The notes below the pieces were generated by a model that made no database searches, had not been told where the DNA came from, and worked only from the letters and a program-made list of their open reading frames with translations. A program made the translations under genes and the position numbers. DNA of 64,000 bases from Desertimonas sp963786985. Lineage in GTDB: Bacteria > Actinomycetota > Acidimicrobiia > Acidimicrobiales > Ilumatobacteraceae. The DNA lies in NCBI GenBank assembly GCA_963786985.1, contig CAWBBL010000036.1, positions 15,154 to 79,153 of the forward strand, in the 5' to 3' direction. Positions 1 to 6,952 of this stretch are shown here, piece after piece (the stretch's first letter is position 1; the number at the start of each line of letters is the position of its first letter).

Positions 1-548
1 CGAAGTCGATGGAGCGTGGGGGGGTTGTAGACCAACTGACACGCATGGTTCTCGAGGGCGATCTGCCGTACTCCGTTGCGCTGCGCCTCGGTGACGAGAT
101 CCGCCCAATACCGGATCGCCATCTCCCACTGGTAGTTCAGGATCGCCAGGTTTTCCGGTGGCCAGACCGCAACGATCCAGTTGGGATTCGCGTCACCAGG
201 TCCTCCGGGCAGCCCGGACATCATCACGACCCGATCGATCCCGAGCAGACCGGCGAGCCGCAGCGTCTTGCGCACCACCTCGTCGTGGGCGCGTCCCGCC
301 GGGCCGGGGGCGAGCTGGTTACCTGAGCAATTGAGCGCGCTGACCGCCATGCCACGGCCCGTGACCCTGTCGAGCAGCTTGTGTCGCGCGTTCGAACTCT
401 CGAGCAGGTGATCGAGGTCGACGTGTGGGGCGCTGGACCAGTTCCCCGTTCCCAGCTCGAGGCACTCGATCCCGGCGTCGGCGGCGAAGTCGAGTACCTC
501 GTCGAGCCCGAGCGCGGCGAGGCCATCGGTGATCAAGCCGAGCCTCAC
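1..548 (-). CDS. Sugar phosphate isomerase/epimerase, TIM barrel (3' end outside window)
   Basis: This is the N-terminal 182 codons of a xylose-isomerase-like TIM-barrel protein, and the rest lies beyond the window edge. The reading begins VRLGLITDGLAALGLDEVL and continues with the family-typical ECLELGTGNW, ALNCSGNQL and IALENHA segments. The GTG start overlaps the stop codon of the upstream dehydrogenase gene as GTGA, so the two are translationally coupled. Members isomerise or epimerise sugars and cyclitols such as inosose or keto-sugars. Pairing with a Gfo/Idh/MocA dehydrogenase is the usual context for inositol-like or uncommon sugar catabolism. The exact substrate cannot be told. Confidence 0.85.
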   Translation of the reverse strand, partial: MRLGLITDGLAALGLDEVLDFAADAGIECLELGTGNWSSAPHVDLDHLLESSNARHKLLDRVTGRGMAVSALNCSGNQLAPGPAGRAHDEVVRKTLRLAGLLGIDRVVMMSGLPGGPGDANPNWIVAVWPPENLAILNYQWEMAIRYWADLVTEAQRNGVRQIALENHACQLVYNPPTLHRL

Positions 549-1711
549 GCCACGCCCGCCCCGGCCGTAGCGCTCTCGATCGGCATCCAAATCGCTTGTT
601 CTGCGGATCGTTCCGCCGCCTCGACAACCGCGGTGACCTCGGTGGCGAAGTGGAAGTCGGCAAACGGCCGCACGCCGCTCGAGAGGGCGTCGAAGAGCGC
701 CGCTGCCTCGAGAACCTTCTGGTCGGCGAACCCGAGCCCGAGCCCGGGAATCGGATAGAGCCTGCCGTACTGGCCGTGCGACGGCCCGGCGAGGATCCGC
801 GTGTACCCCCGACCGGCCGGTTCATCGTGCCGGTACAGGCCGAACTCGTTCATCCGTTCGTGTGTGAACGTGACACTCCCCCGAGTGCATTGGATCTCGT
901 AGGAGAGCCCGAGCTTTCGTCCGGTGGCAACTCTGCTGGCCCCGATCACACACGTGGCCCCGCTGGCGAAGCGACCCAGCAGATACGCCTCGTCCTCGTT
1001 CTCCACTTCGCGACTGGCCGTGCCGCCGCTCGAAACGTGACGCGACGGAACGAGCGTCCGCATCATCGACGAGACGACGTCCAGCGGACCGACGAGGTGC
1101 AGCGCCATGGCAATCACGTGGGCACCCAGATCGGCGAGCGCACCGGGGCCGGCGACGGCTCTGTCCATCCGCCAGTTGAACGGCTCGGACGGCTCGACGA
1201 GCAGATCTTGGTCGAACGTGCCGCGGAACGAGATCACGTCGCCCAACTCTTCCTGTTGGAGGAGTGATTTGACGTGAGTCTGAACCGGGTTGAAGAGATA
1301 GCTGAACGCGACCAGCGTCGTCACGCCCGCTTCGGTCACCGCATCGAGCGCCCGCCGGGCGTCGGCGAGATCGGTTCCCAGCGGCTTCTCGCAGTACACG
1401 TGTTTTCCGCAGCGGGCCGCTGCCACCGCCATGTCCACGTGGACGTTGTTCGGGGTCGCGATCGTCACCACGTCGACGCGGGGATCATCGATCAGCGACC
1501 GCCAGTCACCCGTCCACAGCGGGATCTCGAACCGCGTGGCCAACCGCTCGGCGGCGAGCGGGTCACTGTCGGCGACGGCAACCAGTCGTGGGAGGACTGC
1601 GTCCTGGTCGCCGATCACCTGCAGCTGTCGCAACGCGGCCGCATGCATCACTCCCATGAAACCGGCGCCCAGTATCGCCACGCCCGCCTCGCGTCCCTTG
1701 GCACCAGTCAC
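545..1711 (-). CDS. Gfo/Idh/MocA family NAD(P)-dependent oxidoreductase
   Basis: A 388-residue dehydrogenase of sugars or cyclitols. The N-terminal Rossmann motif GAGFMG lies at residues 15-20 and the family catalytic-loop CEKPLG near residue 107, followed by the usual C-terminal alpha/beta sheet domain. The frame is open further upstream to 1846, but that extension would run through a perfect operator palindrome. The GTG at 1711 is preceded by GGAGGA with 6-nt spacing, so I chose it; an ATG at 1741 is the alternative. The downstream sugar isomerase starts inside its stop codon. Divergent from the PhyH gene and probably controlled by the same LacI-type site. Confidence 0.9.
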   Translation of the reverse strand: MTGAKGREAGVAILGAGFMGVMHAAALRQLQVIGDQDAVLPRLVAVADSDPLAAERLATRFEIPLWTGDWRSLIDDPRVDVVTIATPNNVHVDMAVAAARCGKHVYCEKPLGTDLADARRALDAVTEAGVTTLVAFSYLFNPVQTHVKSLLQQEELGDVISFRGTFDQDLLVEPSEPFNWRMDRAVAGPGALADLGAHVIAMALHLVGPLDVVSSMMRTLVPSRHVSSGGTASREVENEDEAYLLGRFASGATCVIGASRVATGRKLGLSYEIQCTRGSVTFTHERMNEFGLYRHDEPAGRGYTRILAGPSHGQYGRLYPIPGLGLGFADQKVLEAAALFDALSSGVRPFADFHFATEVTAVVEAAERSAEQAIWMPIESATAGAGVA

Positions 1712-1773
1712 AATCGGTCCTCCATCGCCCTGCGTTCGCATCGGAGCCCTACCGACCACAACGTTGATCGACG

Positions 1774-1803
1774 TTGCATCTGCTTCAGCATTGGGCTTAC
1801 TCT
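1774..1803 (+). promoter_or_regulatory. Candidate promoter for the PhyH gene
   Basis: A TTGCAT hexamer (1774-1779) and a TACTCT hexamer (1798-1803) are separated by 18 nt. They read toward the PhyH start at 1848 and end directly at the operator palindrome, so a bound repressor would block the start of transcription. The match to consensus is moderate and the call rests mainly on spacing and position. Confidence 0.35.
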
Positions 1804-1819
1804 GTTGGAGCGCTCCAAC
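1804..1819. promoter_or_regulatory. LacI-family operator palindrome
   Basis: The sequence GTTGGAGCGCTCCAAC is a perfect 16-bp palindrome with the central CG dyad typical of LacI/GalR-family operators. It lies between the divergent PhyH and Gfo/Idh/MocA genes, 29 bp before the PhyH start. No LacI gene is in the window, so the cognate repressor is expected outside, plausibly just beyond the left edge. It probably ties the sugar catabolic genes to an inducer sugar. Confidence 0.75.
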
Positions 1820-1847
1820 GCTATGTTGACACGAGGGGGATGTCAAA

Positions 1848-2690
1848 GTGCTGGCAACTCAGGATCACGCCCTCGAGTACGGCCGCCAGGGGTACACGGT
1901 CGTACCCGGCGCCATCAGTTCGGAGCAAGTGTCGGCGTTACGTCACGAATGTGATCGCTTCATCGCGTTGATCCATCAGGAAATGGACGAACTCGGCACC
2001 GACGTATTGGACATCAGTCACCGAGGCAAGCGCTACTTCGTAGAACTGCGCCATCGGGAGAGCTCAGTCGTCACCGAGTTCATCCACAGCGAGGACGTCG
2101 CGAGGCTTGGACAGACGCTCCTGGGGTCCGACGACGTCTATCTGTTCTTCGAACAGTTCGTTGTCAAGAGTCCCGGCATCGGCATGCCGTTTTCGTGGCA
2201 CCAAGACTCCGGGTACCTCGCCGACGCTGGTGGGCCCGAGCACCGGCCGTATCTCACGCTCTGGTGCCCGCTTGTCGACGTCGGGCCGCACAACGGCTCG
2301 ATCTCCGTTCTTCCGTACGAGCGCGTCGGTGGAGCACTTCTCCGGCGGCACTGGCGCGATCCACAAACAAACGATCGGATCGGATACGACGGCGACGATC
2401 CCGGGGAGGAGATCACGGCCGCCGCCGGCGACGTGGCCGCGTTCTCGAGCCTCACGTTGCACAGTTCCGGCGCGAACCGCTCGGACGAGATGCGTCCTGT
2501 GTACTTGGTCCAGCTCTCGAGCGAGCCGATCCTCGACTCGAAGACCGGTCAACCGTGGGCGTTCGCGACCCCGCTACTTCGTGGTGGCAAGTTGGTGCCG
2601 CCCGACGCCGAGCAGGACGGCGATGCCCTCGCGCGATTCCGCCGAAACCGGCCCGCGGTGGGCACCAAACCGTCGAGCGCGCCCGCCTGA
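1848..2690 (+). CDS. Phytanoyl-CoA dioxygenase (PhyH) family protein
   Basis: A 280-residue Fe(II)/2-oxoglutarate-dependent dioxygenase. The iron-binding HxD is seen as WHQD (His118, Asp120), with the distal His in LTLHSSG (about His205) and a 2-oxoglutarate-binding Arg shortly after (Arg211). PhyH-family enzymes hydroxylate a range of small molecules, so phytanoyl-CoA is not implied. The GTG start has GAGGGGG eight bases upstream. It sits divergent to a sugar dehydrogenase/isomerase pair across a LacI-type operator, which suggests a role in breaking down the same sugar or a derivative. The substrate is unknown. Confidence 0.88.
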   Translation: MLATQDHALEYGRQGYTVVPGAISSEQVSALRHECDRFIALIHQEMDELGTDVLDISHRGKRYFVELRHRESSVVTEFIHSEDVARLGQTLLGSDDVYLFFEQFVVKSPGIGMPFSWHQDSGYLADAGGPEHRPYLTLWCPLVDVGPHNGSISVLPYERVGGALLRRHWRDPQTNDRIGYDGDDPGEEITAAAGDVAAFSSLTLHSSGANRSDEMRPVYLVQLSSEPILDSKTGQPWAFATPLLRGGKLVPPDAEQDGDALARFRRNRPAVGTKPSSAPA

Positions 2691-2789
2691 CCATCTCGAT
2701 TCGTCGCCCGTCCGGGCTCGAGCCGGATCCGGGATCAAGACCGATGGCGGTACCAATCCGCTGCGCCGCGTGGCTCCGAAACCTCGGCC

Positions 2790-4181
2790 ATGAACATCCA
2801 CACGTCACGCCTCCGTGGACACGTCCGCCGCGTCGCCATCGGCGTCGGCGTGCTGTCCCTCGTTCCCCTCGGACTGAGCACTGCCCAGGCCGGCTCGACT
2901 GTCGCGCCCGCGGCAGCCGGCACGACGCTGTACTCGGTCGATCTCGACTCCGGGGCGGCGACGGAGATCGGCTCCGTGGGCACCGGCCGGCAACTGGTCG
3001 GCTTGGCCATCGCCCCGGACGTCGGCAACGTCTACGGGCTCACCGACGTCGGTGAGCTGGTGACCTTCTCCGTCGACGATCTGACAGCGGTGACGACGGC
3101 CCAGATCACCGGCCCCGATGTCGACGATCCGATCGTCGGCCTCGACCGTCGTCCGGCGGACGGCAGCATCGTCGGTCTGACCGGGGGCGGGGTCGTCTAC
3201 ACCATCGACCCCTCCACCGCCGCCGCGACACCCGTTGGACCGGCGATCGATCCGGCGCTCGAGTCAGCGGCATTCGGCTTCGACTTCAACCCCACCGTCG
3301 ACCGCATCCGAGTCGGTGCCAGCACCGGGCAGAACCTGCGCCTCAACCCCGACACTGGGGCCATTGGGACGAATCCCGACACCGGTGCACCGACGATCGA
3401 TGGCCAGCTGGCCTTCGCTGACGGCGACCCCAACGTCGGGGCCCCACCCCGCGTCGTCGGCGCGGCGTACACCAACTCGGTGGCCGGGGCGACCCGGACG
3501 CAGCTGTACGTCGTCGACGCCGCCACCGGCTCGTTGGCCCTGCAGATGCCACCGAACGACGGGATCCTCAACACCGTCGGACCGCTCGGTGTCGACCTTC
3601 CCGACGCCGCGTCGTTCGACATCGCGGCGAACGGCGACGCCCTGCTGGCGGTGCCGTCCAGTGCGTTCGGAGCCGGTCCCGACCCCGCGGCAACGCTGAC
3701 GTCGGGCCCCGGCTGCGCCGCCGTGCCGACCGAAGGTGAGGGCAGCTTCGAAGGGATGGCCGACGACCCGGTGGCCACGGCCTCGAGCAACAACCCGCAG
3801 CTGTCGACGCTTGGTGCCGCCGTGGAGGCGGCGGGACTCACCGACACGCTCAATGGCGAGGGCCCGTTCACGATCTTCGCCCCCTCCAACTCGGCCTTCG
3901 GCAAGATCCCGCCCGGTGACGTCGACGCCGTCCTCGCTGACCCTGCCGGTGCGCTCACCGACATCCTGACGCTGCACGTCGTGGTCGGCCAGCGGTTGTC
4001 CACGACGGACCTCATCGACGCCGGCACGATCGACACGATGGCCGGCACGTTGACCATCGATCAGTTCGGCGATCGAGTGACGGTCGACGCCGGAAGCGGT
4101 CCGGCGATCGTCGTGTGCGGCGACATCCAGACCGCCAACGCGACCGTCCACATCATCGACACGGTGCTGCTCCCCAGCTGA
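2790..4181 (+). CDS. Secreted DUF4394 and fasciclin domain protein
   Basis: A 463-residue exported protein. A basic N-terminus and hydrophobic stretch end in AQA, a likely signal peptidase I site near residue 34. Residues about 40-310 match DUF4394, a beta-propeller-like repeat domain, with repeated D-x-x-TG-type turns (NPDTGAIGTNPDTGAPT). Residues about 328-463 are a fasciclin (FAS1) domain with the motifs FTIFAPSNSAF and ANATVHIIDTVLLPS. FAS1 domains act in adhesion or surface binding, so a cell-surface or matrix role is likely. There is no membrane anchor or sortase motif. It converges on the next gene across a strong hairpin. Confidence 0.88.
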   Translation: MNIHTSRLRGHVRRVAIGVGVLSLVPLGLSTAQAGSTVAPAAAGTTLYSVDLDSGAATEIGSVGTGRQLVGLAIAPDVGNVYGLTDVGELVTFSVDDLTAVTTAQITGPDVDDPIVGLDRRPADGSIVGLTGGGVVYTIDPSTAAATPVGPAIDPALESAAFGFDFNPTVDRIRVGASTGQNLRLNPDTGAIGTNPDTGAPTIDGQLAFADGDPNVGAPPRVVGAAYTNSVAGATRTQLYVVDAATGSLALQMPPNDGILNTVGPLGVDLPDAASFDIAANGDALLAVPSSAFGAGPDPAATLTSGPGCAAVPTEGEGSFEGMADDPVATASSNNPQLSTLGAAVEAAGLTDTLNGEGPFTIFAPSNSAFGKIPPGDVDAVLADPAGALTDILTLHVVVGQRLSTTDLIDAGTIDTMAGTLTIDQFGDRVTVDAGSGPAIVVCGDIQTANATVHIIDTVLLPS

Positions 4182-4207
4182 GTGCTCCGCGACGCCGTCG
4201 GTTCGGC

Positions 4208-4238
4208 CCGGCCACCCGCTGAGTCAGCGGGTGGCCGG
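4208..4238. terminator. Bidirectional terminator-like hairpin
   Basis: Perfect inverted repeat with 15-bp arms (CCGGCCACCCGCTGA at 4208-4222 and its complement at 4224-4238) around a single base. It lies between two convergent genes, and the stop codon of the minus-strand gene is inside the right arm. There is no clear T tract, which is common for high-GC actinobacterial terminators. Confidence 0.7.
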
Positions 4239-5129
4239 CGCGCGTAGGTACTCGATGCTCGCCCGTACGTCGTCGATCGGTCCGCCTCCGGCCGGCGGAG
4301 TGACCGGGCCGAGATCAGTGTCCTGTTCGAGCACGTACCAGCCGTCGTAGCCGGCCGCCTCGAGGACATCGACCGTCGCGTCGATCGGAACGTCACCCTG
4401 CCCGAGTGGACGGAACAGCTTTTCACCGACGCCCGCTTGGATCGACAACTCGCCGCCGGCAACGCGTTCGGCAACCTGGCCGCTGACGTCCTTGAGGTGG
4501 ACGTGGACGACACGATCAGCGGCCTCGGCGGCGAACTTCGCCGGGTCGTAGCCGCCGATCAGCAGGTGCCCCGTATCGAGGCACCAACGCACGGTGGAGC
4601 GCTCGAGCACGGTGGCGACGTCGGCGGCGGTCTCGACCAACGTGCCGACGTGCGGATGCAGCGCCTGCGTGAGACCGTGCTCGGCGCACAGTTCGTCGAG
4701 TTGGGCGAGCATGTCGACGAGGTGCTGCCACTCCCGCGCCGAGAGCTCGAATCGGGGCGACCAGGCTGGATCGACCACCACGGCCGTGACGAACATCGTG
4801 GCCCCGGCGGCGGCGAACAGCTCGGCCGCGGCCCGAGCGTCCGCGAGCGTGGCCTGGCGCGCGGCGCGGTCATGGAGAACGACCGGGACGAACCCGCCGA
4901 TCAAGCGGACCCCGTTGCGGGTCAGCACCTCGTCGAGGGCGGCAGGGTCGCGAGGCAGGAACCCGGGTGCGCCGAGCTCGGTGGCCGTGATGCCGAGTGA
5001 CCGCATCTCGCCGAGCACCTGGTCGGCCGACAGCATCACGCCCCACCCAGGCACCTCGCAGACACCCCAGCTGATCGGGGCACCACCGATGCGCTCGAGC
5101 GGGATCACCCCCGCCAGGCTACGACCCAT
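4224..5129 (-). CDS. Sugar phosphate isomerase/epimerase (TIM barrel, IolE-like)
   Basis: A 301-residue xylose-isomerase-like TIM-barrel protein. The N-terminal GGAPISWGVCEVPGWG is close to the start of inosose dehydratase/IolE-type proteins. Later segments LCLDTGHLLIGGYDP, VHVHLKDV and GYDGWYVLEQD carry metal-ligand positions of the fold. It may dehydrate or isomerise a keto-inositol or related sugar; the family assignment is firmer than the substrate. A GTG seven codons downstream is an alternative start. It is separate from the other sugar isomerase of this window (1-548) and stands alone between a terminator hairpin and an intergenic repeat. Confidence 0.85.
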   Translation of the reverse strand: MGRSLAGVIPLERIGGAPISWGVCEVPGWGVMLSADQVLGEMRSLGITATELGAPGFLPRDPAALDEVLTRNGVRLIGGFVPVVLHDRAARQATLADARAAAELFAAAGATMFVTAVVVDPAWSPRFELSAREWQHLVDMLAQLDELCAEHGLTQALHPHVGTLVETAADVATVLERSTVRWCLDTGHLLIGGYDPAKFAAEAADRVVHVHLKDVSGQVAERVAGGELSIQAGVGEKLFRPLGQGDVPIDATVDVLEAAGYDGWYVLEQDTDLGPVTPPAGGGPIDDVRASIEYLRAPATR

Positions 5130-5130
5130 C

Positions 5131-5208
5131 CGTTCTGGGCGGCCTGCGGTCCAAACGGCGATCTGGGCGGCCCGCGGTCCGGATTCCGGCCCGCTCGCCG
5201 CCCAGATC
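5131..5208. repeat. Dispersed intergenic repeat, copy 1 (TCTGGGCGGCC family)
   Basis: Two direct copies of a 20-nt unit (TTCTGGGCGGCC-n-GCGGTCC at 5133-5152 and 5161-5180) are followed by an inverted partial copy (GCCGCCCAGAT, about 5197-5207). Nearly the same 80-bp arrangement recurs at 22180-22259. It lies between two minus-strand genes. Confidence 0.8.
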
Positions 5209-5258
5209 GACGTGTTGCGGTCGCCGCGGGTCTCGCGCCGGACCGCAACGCGCCGGCT

Positions 5259-6818
5259 TCAGTTCGGCGCCGCGAAGTTCGTCGCCAGGTCGATCAGCAG
5301 ACGCGTGCCGTAGCCGGTGGCCCCCTTCGAACGCCACGATTCGTCGGCGTCGACCTTCATCACCGGAGCGATGTCGAGGTGCGCCCACGGGATGTCGCCG
5401 ACGAACTCGCTGAGGAACACGGCGGCGGTGATCGATCCGCCGTAGGGGCCGGCGACGTTCTTCAGGTCGGCGACGTCGGAGTCGAGCAGCTTGCGGTATC
5501 GCTTCGTCTCCAGGGGTAGTTGCCAGGCCGGCTCGTCCGTTGCTTCGGCTGCAGCACGGACTTGGTCGATCAACGCCTGGCTGCTGCCGAGCACGCCGGC
5601 GTAGCCGAGCCCCAAGGCGACGACGGCGGCGCCGGTGAGCGTGGCGATGTCGACGATCGCGTCGGGCTGCTCCTCGACGGCGAGGGCCAGGCCGTCGGCG
5701 AGCACGAGGCGACCCTCGGCGTCGGTGTTGTGCACCTCGACCGTCTTGCCGCCGTGGATGTGCAGGACGTCGCCGAGCTTCGTGGCCGAGCCCGAAGGCA
5801 TGTTGTCGGTGCACATCAGGAACCCGGTCACCGTGTTGCGGCAGCCTGCCGCGGCCAGCGCTGACATCGACGACAACACGGCGGCGGCGCCGGACATGTC
5901 CATCTTCATCGCCGCGTGCATCGGGTCGCTCGGCTTGAGGCTGATGCCTCCCGAGTCGTACATGATTCCCTTGCCCACGAGCGCGAGGTGGGCGCTGCCC
6001 TTTGCCGACCGCTTCGGCCGGTAGGTCAGCTTGATCATGCACGGCGGCTCCGTGCTCCCGGCGTTGACACCGAGCAGACCGCCGCAACCGAGCTCGGCGA
6101 GGTGGTCGACCTCGAACACCTCGACGTCGAGTCCGGTCGCCTTGCCGACCTCGGTGGCCAGGGCTGCCAACCGCGTTGCCGTGAGGTGACTGGGCGGCGA
6201 GTTGGCGAGGTCGCGGGCGAGCAGTGCGGCTCGCGACGTGATCCGGCCGCGGGCGATGCCGACCTCCACGGCGCGCTGCCGTTCGGCGGGTGACAGCAAC
6301 GTCAGTGACTGCAGCTGGACCCGTTCGCCGTTGGACTTCAGCGACTCGAAGCGGTAGCGGGCGAGCACGATGCCCTCGACGACGGCTTGCGCCGCCGCGG
6401 CGACATCGCCGCCGGCCTCGTGCAGACTCGTCGCCAGCACCGCGTGCTTCGGCACGGCGCGGGCAAAGGCCGCCGCTGCATCGCGGACGTCGGTCACTGA
6501 CAGCTGGCCGGTTCCGGTGCCAATGGCGACGACGTCGGCACCGTCGCGCCGGGGAACGAGCAAGGCCTGGCCGGCCTTGCCCTCGAACCCGAGGGCGGTC
6601 AGCGTCGCCCGGTCGACGCCGAGCTGGCGCGGCACGGCGCCCTTCTCCCCGACCGGTACGCCGATCGCCGCGGCACCGCTCGGTGCGCTGCGGGCGACCC
6701 CCACGACGAGATCTGCGGCCCGGCGCCAGGACGGTGCCGGATCGAACCAACTGAGGTCGCGGCTCACTCTGGTGAGCGGTCCGCGGCCCGCGGCGAGGGA
6801 ATCGGTCTTCGTTGACAT
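5259..6818 (-). CDS. pepA: Leucyl aminopeptidase, M17 family
   Basis: A 519-residue cytosolic di-metal aminopeptidase that removes N-terminal residues from peptides. The C-terminal catalytic domain has the metal-binding segment VGKGIMYDSGGISLKP (Lys and Asp ligands) and the M17 signature NTDAEGRL. The N-terminal macro-like domain is complete and the length is normal for the family. The ATG at 6818 lies just before the divergent intergenic repeat. The neighbouring gene on the other side is methionine synthase in opposite orientation. No functional link to neighbours is evident. Confidence 0.95.
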   Translation of the reverse strand: MSTKTDSLAAGRGPLTRVSRDLSWFDPAPSWRRAADLVVGVARSAPSGAAAIGVPVGEKGAVPRQLGVDRATLTALGFEGKAGQALLVPRRDGADVVAIGTGTGQLSVTDVRDAAAAFARAVPKHAVLATSLHEAGGDVAAAAQAVVEGIVLARYRFESLKSNGERVQLQSLTLLSPAERQRAVEVGIARGRITSRAALLARDLANSPPSHLTATRLAALATEVGKATGLDVEVFEVDHLAELGCGGLLGVNAGSTEPPCMIKLTYRPKRSAKGSAHLALVGKGIMYDSGGISLKPSDPMHAAMKMDMSGAAAVLSSMSALAAAGCRNTVTGFLMCTDNMPSGSATKLGDVLHIHGGKTVEVHNTDAEGRLVLADGLALAVEEQPDAIVDIATLTGAAVVALGLGYAGVLGSSQALIDQVRAAAEATDEPAWQLPLETKRYRKLLDSDVADLKNVAGPYGGSITAAVFLSEFVGDIPWAHLDIAPVMKVDADESWRSKGATGYGTRLLIDLATNFAAPN

Positions 6819-6845
6819 CGACCCCAGTCTGCCCGCCGATCGTGA

Positions 6846-6920
6846 TCTGGGGAAGATTCGTGGCAGACCCTGACACGAATCTTCCCCAGAGGCGCCGGTG
6901 ACACGGAACTTCCCCAGATG
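6846..6920. repeat. Dispersed palindromic repeat, GGGGAAGATTCGTG family, copy 1
   Basis: Inverted repeat with 17-bp arms (6846-6862, containing CTGGGGAAGATTCGTG, and 6874-6890) and an 11-nt loop. It is followed by a third, imperfect half-site TGACACGGAACTTCCCCAG (6899-6917). Related elements are at 15329-15399 and 29900-29970. It occupies most of the gap between divergent pepA and metH, so it may overlap their promoters. Confidence 0.85.
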
Positions 6921-6952
6921 GAGGAACGGGTGGCCGGTAGCGTTGTCCGCCG

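Noticed and set aside
1712..1846. Extended N-terminus of the Gfo/Idh/MocA dehydrogenase
   Set aside because: It would include the operator and a TTG start. A better ribosome site precedes the GTG at 1711.
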